Positions 1 to 8,649 of a DNA stretch of 50,971 nucleotides are shown in pieces. Below the pieces are notes generated by a model. The model was given only the letters and a program-made list of their open reading frames with translations. It made no database searches and was not told the DNA's origin. Numbering within the stretch: position 1 is the first letter of the stretch; each line of letters opens with the position of its first letter. The stretch is from an uncultured Oscillospiraceae bacterium (GTDB taxonomy: Bacteria > Bacillota > Clostridia > Oscillospirales > Oscillospiraceae). Location: the NCBI GenBank assembly GCA_944385675.1, contig CALWYD010000054.1, positions 1-50,971 of the forward strand. Direction: 5' to 3'. The translations under genes and the position numbers were made by a program.

Positions 1-2
1 AT

Positions 3-78
3 GCGCCTTTAGCTCAGTTGGTAGAGCAACTGACTCTTAATCAGTGGGTCCCGGGTTCGAATCCCTGAAGGCGCACCA
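3..78 (+). tRNA. tRNA-Lys (CTT anticodon)
   Basis: Full cloverleaf: the acceptor stem pairs 3-9 with 68-74, the T-arm carries GGTTCGAATCC, and CCA is encoded at 76-78. The seven-base anticodon loop reads CTCTTAA, giving anticodon CTT at 36-38, which decodes AAG lysine codons. A second tRNA starts four bases downstream, so the two are probably co-transcribed from a promoter left of the window. Confidence 0.97.
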
Positions 79-81
79 CAT

Positions 82-156
82 GGCCCGTTGGTCAAGCGGT
101 TAAGACGGCGGCCTCTCACGCCGCAAACATGGGTTCGATTCCCGTACGGGTCACCA
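82..156 (+). tRNA. tRNA-Glu (CTC anticodon)
   Basis: Acceptor stem 82-88 pairs with 146-152, the T-loop is GGTTCGATTCC, and CCA is encoded at 154-156. The anticodon stem GCGGC/GCCGC encloses loop CTCTCAC, giving anticodon CTC (glutamate, GAG codons). It lies directly behind tRNA-Lys. Confidence 0.96.
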
Positions 157-175
157 CTTTTCCTGAAAAAGTAAC

Positions 176-203
176 TTGACAATTCACAAAAAGCGGATAT
201 AAT
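176..203 (+). promoter_or_regulatory. Consensus sigma-A promoter of the 5S rRNA gene
   Basis: A perfect -35 TTGACA (176-181) and a perfect -10 TATAAT (198-203) are separated by 16 bp. Transcription should start near 210, about 73 bases before the 5S gene. Such a full-consensus promoter fits an rRNA gene transcribed independently of 16S and 23S. Confidence 0.85.
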
Positions 204-282
204 ACTTACTGTTGAAAAGACGGTAAGGAGAGAAAAGCAATTTGGTTTTCTTTGCTTACTTTCTTTTCAGAAAGAAAGTACA

Positions 283-398
<116 letters not shown>

Positions 399-400
399 CA

Positions 401-434
401 AAGAAAGGGACAGGAAGCTGTTCCTTTCTTTTTT
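401..434 (+). terminator. Rho-independent terminator of 5S rRNA
   Basis: Stem AAGAAAGGGACAG pairs with CTGTTCCTTTCTT around a GAAG loop, followed by a T-rich run. It ends the short 5S transcript. Confidence 0.85.
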
Positions 435-480
435 ATTTATTTTTCTACGCACATACTATCCGGGAAAAGAGGTGGAGAGC

Positions 481-1389
481 ATGAGGTCCTGGAAAAGTCC
501 GGTGGGCATGCGCACAGTGAAAACGGCTCTGGCCGTCATTTTGGCACTGCTGGTGGTGGAGCAGTACGGGGCAAGTCCAGCTAAAGTAGTTTTTGCCACC
601 ATTGGTGCTATTTCAGCGGTAGCACCTACTTTTACTGCTTCCCTGTTGGCCTGTCTGACGCAGATTTGCGGCGTGACAGTGGGCGTTTTGTTAGCTCTGG
701 CCATGACAGCATTGAATGTTCCGGACATGCTGGCGGTAGGCATAGGAATTATTGTAATTTTAACAAGCTATCAGCATTTTCGATTTAAGCTTGTGCCGGT
801 ACTGCCATGTATTGTGCTGGTCAATGTATGTTTGAATCCCGAGGTGGAGGCACTGACCTATTCCACCGGCCGGCTCTGGGATACGGCGATTGGGCTGGGG
901 ATCGGAATGCTGGTGAACACTCTGATTTTTCCTTATGACAACAGCCGCAAGATCCGAAGGACCATAGCAGGGCTGGACGAGGATCTCATCTTATTTTTAC
1001 AGGAGATGTTTGATGGAGACAATCAGCTTCCTCAGACAGATATGATTGAAGATAAGCTGGAGACCTTGGAGGGGCAGTTAGTTCTCTTTTCCCAACAGCG
1101 CCTTTGGCGTCGGAAGCGACAGAAGCGGGTGTTGCAGCAACTGAAGAACTGCGGCGATACTGCTCAAGAACTGTTGGTAGAGTTGGCCACGCTGCGGAAC
1201 ATGGAGAGGTTGGGCTGCTTAAACGAGGAAAACCGGAAAGCACTGCGTGCGCTGGGGGCAGCTGTAGCGGAGCATTGTCCTGTGCAGGGCACCAGCGTAG
1301 AAAACACGGTGGTCAATTACCATGTTGCCCGGGCGCTAAGTCTGCGGGAGGAGTTAAAAGCAAATCTAGCTGGGCCGCACAGGCGATGA
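481..1389 (+). CDS. FUSC/aromatic acid exporter family membrane protein
   Basis: A 302-residue protein. The N-terminal half (about residues 10-150) holds four to six hydrophobic segments of the FUSC/aromatic-acid-exporter type, including a small-residue-rich stretch after VFATIGAISAVAP. The C-terminal half (from about 155) is a charged, helical cytoplasmic domain with leucine heptads, as in the clostridial ArAE_1 C-terminal family. Start ATG 481 is preceded by AGAGGTGG (469-475); an upstream in-frame GTG at 472 lies inside that ribosome binding site and is unlikely. Members of this family export aromatic acids or similar metabolites, but the substrate cannot be read here. A strong hairpin follows the stop. 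The family call is firm, the transport role is inferred. Confidence 0.82.
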   Translation: MRSWKSPVGMRTVKTALAVILALLVVEQYGASPAKVVFATIGAISAVAPTFTASLLACLTQICGVTVGVLLALAMTALNVPDMLAVGIGIIVILTSYQHFRFKLVPVLPCIVLVNVCLNPEVEALTYSTGRLWDTAIGLGIGMLVNTLIFPYDNSRKIRRTIAGLDEDLILFLQEMFDGDNQLPQTDMIEDKLETLEGQLVLFSQQRLWRRKRQKRVLQQLKNCGDTAQELLVELATLRNMERLGCLNEENRKALRALGAAVAEHCPVQGTSVENTVVNYHVARALSLREELKANLAGPHRR

Positions 1390-1400
1390 TAAGGAGAATA

Positions 1401-1440
1401 AACCCACGGGAACCTTACAAGAGGTTCCCGTGGGTTATTT
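1401..1440 (+). terminator. Terminator after the FUSC-type gene
   Basis: A 15-bp perfect stem (1401-1415 with 1422-1436, core CCCACGGGAACC) is followed by TTATTT. It sits between two convergent genes (481-1389 and 1442-1762) and could stop transcription from both sides, although the T-run on the minus side is poor. Confidence 0.75.
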
Positions 1441-1441
1441 G

Positions 1442-1762
1442 TCACTCCAGTACCACAGCTGTTCCGCTGGCTGTCACCATCAACATCCCATTGTCAGAGC
1501 CCAGCACCTCGTAATCAATATCTACACCTACCACGGCATTGGCCCCCAAGGCTGCGGCACGTTCCTCCAATTCCCGCAGGGCGGTGGTTCGGGCGGCAGC
1601 CAGCTCATCCTCATAGGTGCCGGAGCGGCCGCCAAAGAAGTTGCTCAGCCCAGCGGCAAAATCCTTGAAAACATTGACGCCTGAAATAACTTCGCCGAAT
1701 ACAATACCCCTGTACTGGGCGATGTGTCGCCCTTCTACGGAGGGAGTTGTGGTTACGATCAT
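1442..1762 (-). CDS. YbjQ/UPF0145 family heavy-metal-binding-domain protein
   Basis: A 106-residue protein that matches the YbjQ (UPF0145, DUF74) family over its whole length: N-terminal [12 protein letters not shown], the strand [14 protein letters not shown], the central helix rich in Ala and Arg ([18 protein letters not shown]), then [17 protein letters not shown] and a C-terminal hydrophobic strand. The family forms oligomers and is widespread, but its function is unknown; the 'heavy-metal-binding' label rests on fold similarity. RBS AAAGGAGG lies just upstream of the ATG. It is 14 bp downstream of the DUF1643 gene and is probably co-transcribed with it. Confidence 0.9.
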   Translation of the reverse strand: MIVTTTPSVEGRHIAQYRGIVFGEVISGVNVFKDFAAGLSNFFGGRSGTYEDELAAARTTALRELEERAAALGANAVVGVDIDYEVLGSDNGMLMVTASGTAVVLE

Positions 1763-1776
1763 GATATTTCCTCCTT

Positions 1777-2406
1777 TTAATCTTTGTGAAAGATATCTTT
1801 TAAGTACTTCTTGGGGTCAAATGGCTCCAGGGGGCTGTCCTTTCGCAGGTACAGGGGGTGATGGGGGTGACCCTTCTTAGAGCGCTGCCCAGCAGTAAAC
1901 CACCGGGCGTTTCGCACCTCTCCCAGATGTACTAAGTCCAGGATACAGCCAGGGAGGTAGTCCCGTTTTTCCACAATGGCTCCCCAGGCCGCCCACACGG
2001 CAGGCTGGCCTCTGCGCCCCAGGGAAAGCAGGTAGTCAAAAGCCTTCAGATTTTCCTGGTGAAGCGCCTGATTACATATAGGCTCCATATCATCCGGTCT
2101 GGTGGCCCGTTGGGCATAGACGTTGAACATGAGAAAACTGTCGTAGCCGTTGTGATGAGCCACCCGTTCCACCGACTTGAGGGTGTTGTCCAGGGCGTCG
2201 GGGGCCGCGGTGGAGGGGTTGATGCCCACGCAGATAAGCGGTTTCTCGCCTCTGGTACCCAGGATATAGCGATACTCAGAGTAGAAATTCGGAACATATA
2301 GCCACTTTGTAATATCATAGTAGGGGTTTGGGCGGCTGGCTTCCTCCAAGGCGGCATCAAAACACACCAGATCCAGCTGTGTCGTATTGCACGAAGGAAT
2401 GTGCAC
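1777..2406 (-). CDS. DUF1643 domain-containing protein
   Basis: A 209-residue protein recognised as DUF1643 by the motif block [18 protein letters not shown], followed by NVYAQRAT and a late GHP-type tail. The function of the family is not known; the fold resembles nucleotide-modifying or uracil-DNA-glycosylase-like enzymes, which is only a hint. The start chosen is GTG at 2406 because a perfect AGGAGGG (complement of 2414-2420) sits seven bases upstream. A longer open frame reaches 2511, but its extra 35 residues look non-coding and lack a ribosome binding site. It is the first gene of a two-gene unit with ybjQ. Confidence 0.8.
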   Translation of the reverse strand: MHIPSCNTTQLDLVCFDAALEEASRPNPYYDITKWLYVPNFYSEYRYILGTRGEKPLICVGINPSTAAPDALDNTLKSVERVAHHNGYDSFLMFNVYAQRATRPDDMEPICNQALHQENLKAFDYLLSLGRRGQPAVWAAWGAIVEKRDYLPGCILDLVHLGEVRNARWFTAGQRSKKGHPHHPLYLRKDSPLEPFDPKKYLKDIFHKD

Positions 2407-2525
2407 GGCGAAGCCCTCCTGTCTGAGTGATGATTCGGTATACCCACAGCTATTACTATAGCAGCAGGTGGGCAGATATGCAAGGGCAGTACAGATATTA
2501 CCACGGGGCAATTGCCAGCCATTTG

Positions 2526-2555
2526 TTGCGATAGAGGGGGTTAGACTGCTATAAT
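2526..2555 (+). promoter_or_regulatory. Probable promoter of the SLH-GH25 gene
   Basis: -35 TTGCGA (2526-2531), an 18-bp spacer and -10 TATAAT (2550-2555). The leader to the ATG at 2642 would be about 80 bases. The -10 is perfect, the -35 has two mismatches. Confidence 0.55.
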
Positions 2556-2641
2556 AAACTGTGCTGCCAGTGGGTGCCTAAGGCGGCCTGAGCGAGAAAA
2601 GGGCACCTGGAATACCAGAGGAAAAGAGAGGACTTTACAAC

Positions 2642-4000
2642 ATGCACTTATTTCCAAGACGGACATTGGTACATATGCTGGCTGTAGCTACAGCTGCGGC
2701 CCTGGCCGTCCCGTCAGTTTTGGCCGCCCAGCCCCCCCAACTACCGGAAACCTACCTCTGTCCCTTCCCAGATGTGGAGGACAGTCAATGGTATTACCCC
2801 TATGTGTGTGCACTGAATGCACAGGACGTAGTGGCCGGCTATGACGATGGACGGTTTGGTCCCACAGATGTCACTCGGGCCGGGGAGGCGATTCTCATGG
2901 TGATGAAGGCCGCCGGGAGCGGTACCCGTCTGCCTGCCCAGGGAGGACATTATGCCTCAGGCTACGCGGAATATGCCGTGTCCAAGGGTTGGTTGACCCG
3001 GGGGGAGGTTCCCACTAATCTGGACGGGGAGGTGTCCCGGGGATTTATTGCCCGTCTGGCCGCCAAGGCATTGGGATTGACCCCCATTGTATTGGCCAGC
3101 CCCTTTTCCGATGCGGATGACGGATATTTGACTGCCTTGTACCGGCTGGGGGTCATTGCCGGAAGTTGGGAGGGTGGCAAGAGGGTGTTTAACCCTGATT
3201 CCTCCATTACCCGGGCGGAACTGAGCGCCATTGTGTGGCAGATCATGCAGTATGCCCAGCGAGAGAGTAGTGAGGGGTACATTACTTTAGGTTCTTATAC
3301 TCTTCAAGTGCTGGAGGGTGTGCCGGTGAGCAGCTATGACCCCAATGCTTTTGTGCGGAAGGGGGATCGGATGACCTATACCGGTGGAGGTGTAACCGCC
3401 AGCCTGGGGGTGGACGTATCCTACCACCAAGGGGTCATCGACTGGAAGGCAGTAGCTGGGGATGGCATTGATTTTGCCATGATACGGGCCGGGGGACGAT
3501 ACTACGGTAGCGGGAAGGTCTTTGAGGACACGCAATTTGACAATAATATGCGAGGGGCCGCCGCCGCAGGACTGGAGATCGGGGTGTATTTTTTCTCACA
3601 AGCCATTACTGTAGAGGAGGCCAGGGAAGAGGCCAGGTTCCTGTTGGGGCTGCTGAAGGAGCATGACTTTGATGGCCCGGTAGTCTTCGACTGGGAGAAC
3701 ATCGACTATGATGATGCTCGTACAGATGGAGTGAGCACGACCATGGTGACTGCCATGGCAAACGCCTTCTGTCAGGAGGTGGAGGCGGCAGGCTATCAGC
3801 CCATGATTTACTTCAACCGATACATTGCTTGTCTCATTTACGAGTTGGATGGACTGGGAGAGTATCCTTTCTGGATTGCGGAGTACGGCCCAACGCCCCA
3901 ATTTTACTACGACTACCAGATGTGGCAGTATACCGCCTCCGGAAAGGTGGCGGGTATCAACGGGCCGGCAGATATGAATATCCGGCTGAAGCCCTGGTAA
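2642..4000 (+). CDS. Secreted SLH-domain GH25 muramidase
   Basis: A 452-residue exported protein. Residues 1-28 are a signal peptide (basic start, hydrophobic core, cleavage near VLAAQP). Three SLH-like repeats follow at about 38-92, 103-145 and 153-208 (for example FPDVEDSQWYYPYV and ITRAELSAIVWQIM), which should anchor it to secondary cell-wall polymer. A short linker module with LQVLEGVPVSSYDP precedes a glycoside hydrolase family 25 lysozyme domain from about 255: VDVSYHQGVIDWK, then the acid pair region VVFDWENIDYDD and MIYFNRYI. GH25 enzymes hydrolyse the MurNAc-GlcNAc bond of peptidoglycan, so a cell-wall remodelling role is likely. A paralogue sharing the linker and catalytic domain lies at 28261-29157 but is membrane-anchored instead. 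Confidence 0.92.
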   Translation: MHLFPRRTLVHMLAVATAAALAVPSVLAAQPPQLPETYLCPFPDVEDSQWYYPYVCALNAQDVVAGYDDGRFGPTDVTRAGEAILMVMKAAGSGTRLPAQGGHYASGYAEYAVSKGWLTRGEVPTNLDGEVSRGFIARLAAKALGLTPIVLASPFSDADDGYLTALYRLGVIAGSWEGGKRVFNPDSSITRAELSAIVWQIMQYAQRESSEGYITLGSYTLQVLEGVPVSSYDPNAFVRKGDRMTYTGGGVTASLGVDVSYHQGVIDWKAVAGDGIDFAMIRAGGRYYGSGKVFEDTQFDNNMRGAAAAGLEIGVYFFSQAITVEEAREEARFLLGLLKEHDFDGPVVFDWENIDYDDARTDGVSTTMVTAMANAFCQEVEAAGYQPMIYFNRYIACLIYELDGLGEYPFWIAEYGPTPQFYYDYQMWQYTASGKVAGINGPADMNIRLKPW

Positions 4001-4004
4001 ATAG

Positions 4005-4038
4005 AAAAAGGAAGCGCCTTTTGGGGCGCTTCCTTTTT
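4005..4038. terminator. Bidirectional terminator
   Basis: Stem AAAAAGGAAGCGCC (4005-4018) pairs with GGCGCTTCCTTTTT (4025-4038). It lies between convergent genes and has an A-run on the left and a T-run on the right, so it can terminate both. Confidence 0.88.
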
Positions 4039-4056
4039 GCGGTCATAAGGGCCGAT

Positions 4057-5391
4057 TCAGCTGTGAGCATGAGCCAACTGGGGAGCAACCTCGGGCTGGG
4101 ACTCCCGGTGTCCGGCGGCGTCCTCCTGATGGGCCAGTCCCTTGGCATTGGCCAGCATCAGCTTAATGCGGTTCTCCTGGTTAATCTTGGTGGCACCAGG
4201 GTCATAGTCAATGGCTACAATGTTGCTGTAGGGGTAGTCATCCTTCAGCTTGCGGATCATACCCTTGCCCACAATATGGTTGGGCAGGCAGCCGAAGGGC
4301 TGGGTACAGACAATGTTGTTGGTGCCGGAATGGATGAGCTCCAGCATCTCAGCGGTGAGCAGCCAGCCCTCCCCCATCTTGTTGCCATCGCCCAGATAGC
4401 CGTGAACCAGCTTGTGCAGATCCTGGAAGGTACCCGGGGCGCGGAAACGGCCGGAGCGCTCCAGGGCGGCAATCATGTCCCGTTGACAGCCTTCAATGTA
4501 GGCCATGAAGGCGCGGCAGGCTACTTTCTTTAGCCACTTTCCGCCGTAAAGATTGACGTCGGAAACCCGGTTAAAGATCTTGAAGATGATAAAGTCGGTC
4601 AACCCGGGCACCACCGGCTCCACTCCCTCCGAGAGGAGGAACTTCTCCAGGTTATTGTTGCCCAGAGGGGCAAATTTGACATAAATTTCACCCACAACGC
4701 CTACGCGGATTTTAGGCTCCCCCTGGACAGGAATAGCGGCAAAATCAGCACAGATCTGATCAAACAGACTGCGCATCTGCCTCCGGCTCATGCCCTTGCC
4801 TTGCTCAAAACCGGCCACCAGTTTGTGGGACCAGGTTTCAATCATGGTATCAGTCTGGCCTGGGTTTACCTCGTAGGGGCGGACCTGGTTGGCCACATTA
4901 ACAATAATATCCCCATACATCATGGCGAATACCGCCTTGCGGATGAAGGGAAGGGTGAGAGAGAATCCGGGATTTTTCTCCAAACCTGACAGGTTCACAG
5001 ATACCACAGGGATATAAGCCATATCTGCCTTTTCCAGGGCCTTGCGCAGCAGGTGGATATAGTTGCTGGCCCGGCAGCCGCCGCCGGTCTGGGTAATGAG
5101 CAGCCCCACCTTGTGGGGGTCATAGCCCCCGTGTTTCACTGCGTCAATGAGCTGGCCAATGACCAGCAGGGCGGGGTAACAAGTGTCATTGTGGACATAC
5201 TTAAGTCCCTCGTCCACAATACCCCGGTGGTTGGTGGTGAGCATATCTACCTTGTATCCGGCATTTTGCAGCAGCTTCTGCATCATGCCGAAATGGACGG
5301 GCAGCATCTGGGGCATGAGGAGGGTATACTCCTCCTTCATCTCTTTGGTAAAGAGCAGACGGCCCGTCTTGTCATATACCAGTTTCGCCAT
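4057..5391 (-). CDS. 2-hydroxyacyl-CoA dehydratase (HgdB/COG3581)-like protein
   Basis: A 444-residue protein of the HgdB/FldB-like superfamily that is found with BadF-type ATPases (COG3581). Conserved features are HNDTCYPALLVIGQ near residue 70, the glycine-rich TQTGGGCRASNYIHLLRKAL with a cysteine likely to ligate an iron-sulfur cluster, and TQPFGCLPNHIVGKGM near 370 with another conserved Cys. Start ATG 5391 is chosen because AAAGGAGA stands just upstream (complement of about 5398-5405). An open frame extends upstream to 5466 into the neighbouring gene without a better signal. It is directly downstream of the activase gene at 5463-8396, so the two probably act together in an ATP-driven electron transfer reaction. 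The reaction itself is unknown. Confidence 0.85.
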   Translation of the reverse strand: MAKLVYDKTGRLLFTKEMKEEYTLLMPQMLPVHFGMMQKLLQNAGYKVDMLTTNHRGIVDEGLKYVHNDTCYPALLVIGQLIDAVKHGGYDPHKVGLLITQTGGGCRASNYIHLLRKALEKADMAYIPVVSVNLSGLEKNPGFSLTLPFIRKAVFAMMYGDIIVNVANQVRPYEVNPGQTDTMIETWSHKLVAGFEQGKGMSRRQMRSLFDQICADFAAIPVQGEPKIRVGVVGEIYVKFAPLGNNNLEKFLLSEGVEPVVPGLTDFIIFKIFNRVSDVNLYGGKWLKKVACRAFMAYIEGCQRDMIAALERSGRFRAPGTFQDLHKLVHGYLGDGNKMGEGWLLTAEMLELIHSGTNNIVCTQPFGCLPNHIVGKGMIRKLKDDYPYSNIVAIDYDPGATKINQENRIKLMLANAKGLAHQEDAAGHRESQPEVAPQLAHAHS

Positions 5392-5462
5392 AAGCGGTTC
5401 TCCTTTCGGGACGGTGTGCGGCCGGCTTCCAGCCAGCCACGTGAACTTGCAGGGGAAGAAAA

Positions 5463-8396
5463 TCACTGTTCCTTTCGGGCCTGGATAGCGGCCATAAGGG
5501 AACGGATACGGATCCTCACAGCGCCCAGGTTGCTGATATCGTCAATTTTCAGCTGGGTATACAGCTTGCCGCCTCCCTCCAGAATGGAGCGCATCTCGTC
5601 GCCTGTAATGGCGTCGATGCCGCAGCCAAAGGAGACCAGCTGAATGAGTTCCATGTCCGGCTGAGTACACACGTACCGGGCCGCATTATACATCCGTGCG
5701 TGGTAAGTCCACTGATTGAGGACATGGCGGGGCGCCTTGTCCTCCAGGTAAGCCACTGCGTCCTCAGTGATCAGAATAAACCCGTAGGAAGTAATCAGAT
5801 CGTTGATGCCGTGGTTAATCTCCGGATCTATATGGTAGGGGCGGCCGGCCACCACCAGGATTGGGTGTCCATCCCGGCGTGCCTGGTCAATATATCGTCC
5901 GCCTGTCTGGCGCAGATCCTCCTTATAGGCGCTGTAAGCCTCGTAGGCGGCCTTCACAGCGGCGGCAGTCTCCCTGCGGGGGACCTGAAACTCGTTGAAG
6001 AACCAGTCCCCCGCCTTTCGGGTGAAGTCCTTGGGGCGGTGCAGACCGAAATAGGGGTAGAGAAAGCGAGTCTTTTTCAGGTCGGGCACGTTGGCCGAAA
6101 GCAGCTCGGGGTAGTAGGCCACCACAGGGCAGTTGTAGTTGTTGTCGCTGACACCCTCGTCAAAGTTGTAGGGCATGCAGGGGTAGAAGATCGCGTCCAC
6201 CCCCGCCTCTACCAGAGCTTCCACATGGCCGTGGAGGAGCTTAGCGGGGTAGCACACCGTGTCCGAGGGGATGGTGCGCTGACCCTTTAAGTACAGCTTA
6301 CGGCTGGACTCGGGGGAGAGAACCACCTCGAAGTTGAGACGGGTGAACAGTTCAAACCAGAAAGGCAGGTTCTCATACATGTTCAGGCCAAAGGGGATAC
6401 CAATCTTGCCCCGCAGGCCGCTGCCCGCCCCCTTGCCCTGGAGGGCGCGCAGTTTCTTGTATTTGTAGCGCATCAGATCGGGCAGTCGTGTGGGAGCCTC
6501 CCCCAAGGGGCGGGAACAGCGGTTGCCCGAAATAAAACGGCGGCCTCCGTCAAAGGAGTTGACGGTGAGAGAGCAGTGGTTGGTGCACAGTCCGCAGGTG
6601 GCAGGCCGGGCGGTGTGGGTGAATTTCTCCAGGGCCTTGGCAGAGAGCAGAGCACTTTTTTCCAGATGGAGGTCCCGAGCGGCCAGAGCAGCTCCAAAGG
6701 CCCCCATGATGCCGGAGATGGTGGGGCGGGTCACCTCCCGGCCCAGCTCCTGTTCAAAGGCCCGGAGTACTGCATCGTTGTGGAAGGTGCCTCCCTGGAC
6801 TACAATGTGCCTGCCCAGGTCGTCGGCCGAGGCGGCCCGAATCACCTTGTAAATGGCGTTTTTCACAATGGAGATAGACAGCCCTGCGGAGATATCCTCC
6901 ACACTGGCCCCGTCCTTTTGGGCCTGCTTGACGGAGGAGTTCATGAATACAGTACACCGGGAGCCCAGGTTCACCGGGTGCCGGGCAAACAGACCCAGTT
7001 TGGCAAAGTCGGCGATGGTGTAACCTAGAGCCTTGGCAAAAGTCTCAATAAAGGAGCCACAGCCGGAGGAGCAGGCCTCATTGAGCATAATGGAGTCCAC
7101 TGCTCCGTTGCGGATTTTAAAGCATTTCATGTCCTGGCCGCCTATGTCGATGATAAAGTCCACATCGGGGTTAAAGTGGGCGGCCGCCTTGTAGTGGGCC
7201 ACTGTCTCCACAAGGCCGAGATCACAGTTAAAGGCATTTTTAATTAAATCTTCACCGTAGCCGGTGACAGCGGCTCCTTTAATCTGGATGCGGTCGCCGC
7301 ACATGGCGTAGATCTGCTTGAGTTGCTCCAGCACAATGGCCACAGGATTGCCCAGATTGGAGTGGTAATAGGTATAAAGAAGCCCGCCGTCCTGAGCAAT
7401 AAGGGCCAGCTTGATGGTGGTAGAACCAGAATCCAGCCCAAGCCAGGCGGGACCGGAGTAGGTGCTGATATCTACCTGCGGGGGATGCTTGGCATTATGG
7501 CGGGCGCAGAAGGCCTCATAGTCGGCCCGTGTGTCAAAGAGGGGAGGCATGGTGTCCACCAAAGTGGTAGTGTCCACGCTCTCCTCCAATTTTTTCAACA
7601 CTTCCTCGAAGGAAACAGGCTTGTAGTCGGTGGCACACAGGGCAGCGCCCATGGCGGCAAAGCAGTCCCCGTCTGCCGGGAAGATGGCATGTTCTCCGTC
7701 CAGCTTCAGCGTCTCCACAAAGCGCTGGCGAAGGCCCATGAGAAAGTGCAGGGGCCCGCCCAGAAAGACAATCTTGCCCTTCAGTTCCCGGCCCTGGGTC
7801 AACCCGGCCACCGTCTGGTCCACTACAGCCTGGAAGATAGACGCGGCCACGTCCTCCTTCCGTCCGCCCTGGTTCAAAATGGGCTGGATGTCGCTCTTGG
7901 CAAACACTCCGCAGCGGGAGGCAATGGGGTAGATCTTCTCATGCTTTAAACTCAGGTCATCCAACTCATTTACCGTCACATTCATAAGGGTGGCCATCTG
8001 GTCAATGAAGGCGCCCGTGCCTCCGGCACAAGAGCCGTTCATCCGCTCTTCCAGCGCACCGCCGAAGAAGATGATCTTGGCATCCTCGCCCCCCAGTTCG
8101 ATGACGGCGTCAGTATCGGGGATGTATGTATTCACTGCCGCAGCGGTGGCGTAGACCTCCTGGACAAAGTCGATGCCGGCGGCGTTGGCCACCCCAAGGC
8201 CGGCTGAACCAGTGATAGTAACCTTGATATTCCGGCCGGAGAGCATATCCTGAATAGAACGCAGTGTCTCACAGGCCCGTTCCCGGGTTTTGGAAAAGTG
8301 GCGCTCATAGGAGCGAAAAAGCAGTTTGTTCTGTTCGTCCAGCACAACCACCTTGACAGTGGTGGAGCCGATGTCAATTCCAACGCGAAGACTCAT
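5463..8396 (-). CDS. Double-domain BadF/HgdC-type acyl-CoA dehydratase activase
   Basis: A 977-residue protein with two successive ASKHA-fold activase domains: residues 4-255 (VGIDIGSTTVKVVVLDE, GGEDAKIIFF, NGSCAGGTGAFIDQ) and about 315-570 (LGLDSGSTTIKLALIAQDGG, DIGGQDMKCFKI, EACSSGCGSFIE). A DUF2229/HgdB-like region follows, with several cysteines (CGLCTNHCSL near 605, DTVCYPAKLLHGH near 705, IFYPCMPYN). Classical activases such as HgdC are about 260 residues and form [4Fe-4S] homodimers. Here the dimer and part of the dehydratase appear fused in one chain. Family members are widespread in clostridia, and their physiological substrate is not established. The ATG at 8396 follows GAGGTGG. It is first in an operon with the gene at 4057-5391. 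Confidence 0.87.
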   Translation of the reverse strand: MSLRVGIDIGSTTVKVVVLDEQNKLLFRSYERHFSKTRERACETLRSIQDMLSGRNIKVTITGSAGLGVANAAGIDFVQEVYATAAAVNTYIPDTDAVIELGGEDAKIIFFGGALEERMNGSCAGGTGAFIDQMATLMNVTVNELDDLSLKHEKIYPIASRCGVFAKSDIQPILNQGGRKEDVAASIFQAVVDQTVAGLTQGRELKGKIVFLGGPLHFLMGLRQRFVETLKLDGEHAIFPADGDCFAAMGAALCATDYKPVSFEEVLKKLEESVDTTTLVDTMPPLFDTRADYEAFCARHNAKHPPQVDISTYSGPAWLGLDSGSTTIKLALIAQDGGLLYTYYHSNLGNPVAIVLEQLKQIYAMCGDRIQIKGAAVTGYGEDLIKNAFNCDLGLVETVAHYKAAAHFNPDVDFIIDIGGQDMKCFKIRNGAVDSIMLNEACSSGCGSFIETFAKALGYTIADFAKLGLFARHPVNLGSRCTVFMNSSVKQAQKDGASVEDISAGLSISIVKNAIYKVIRAASADDLGRHIVVQGGTFHNDAVLRAFEQELGREVTRPTISGIMGAFGAALAARDLHLEKSALLSAKALEKFTHTARPATCGLCTNHCSLTVNSFDGGRRFISGNRCSRPLGEAPTRLPDLMRYKYKKLRALQGKGAGSGLRGKIGIPFGLNMYENLPFWFELFTRLNFEVVLSPESSRKLYLKGQRTIPSDTVCYPAKLLHGHVEALVEAGVDAIFYPCMPYNFDEGVSDNNYNCPVVAYYPELLSANVPDLKKTRFLYPYFGLHRPKDFTRKAGDWFFNEFQVPRRETAAAVKAAYEAYSAYKEDLRQTGGRYIDQARRDGHPILVVAGRPYHIDPEINHGINDLITSYGFILITEDAVAYLEDKAPRHVLNQWTYHARMYNAARYVCTQPDMELIQLVSFGCGIDAITGDEMRSILEGGGKLYTQLKIDDISNLGAVRIRIRSLMAAIQARKEQ

Positions 8397-8443
8397 AACA
8401 AAATATCCACCTCAGGGCATAGTAATTCAATCATTACTTTTTA

Positions 8444-8472
8444 TCATAGTAATTTTTTTGCTGAGAAACAAC
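8444..8472 (-). promoter_or_regulatory. Candidate promoter of the activase operon
   Basis: On the minus strand, TTGTTT (complement of 8467-8472), a 17-bp spacer and TATGAT (complement of 8444-8449). The -10 is good, the -35 weak. The ten-base direct repeat CATAGTAATT occurs at 8419-8428 and 8446-8455, the second copy overlapping the -10. Confidence 0.45.
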
Positions 8473-8589
8473 GAAATTAACAGCTTCTTAACACATGAAT
8501 CAGCAGGAAAAACACAACCTTAACGGCATAAAAACTGGCATTTTTACTATGGTAAGCATTGGATTTGACAGATATGACAAAGAAAAGCC

Positions 8590-8619
8590 AAAAAAAGGCC
8601 CCAGCTCTTTGGCTGGGGC
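8590..8619 (-). terminator. Terminator of the blaI-M56 operon
   Basis: Read on the minus strand, stem GCCCCAGC with GCTGGGGC (8598-8605 and 8612-8619) is followed by a run of T (the A-run at 8591-8596). It lies about 30 bases after the M56 gene stop. Confidence 0.85.
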
Positions 8620-8649
8620 GTGCAAAGATGCGGAAAAGAGGGAAATGAG

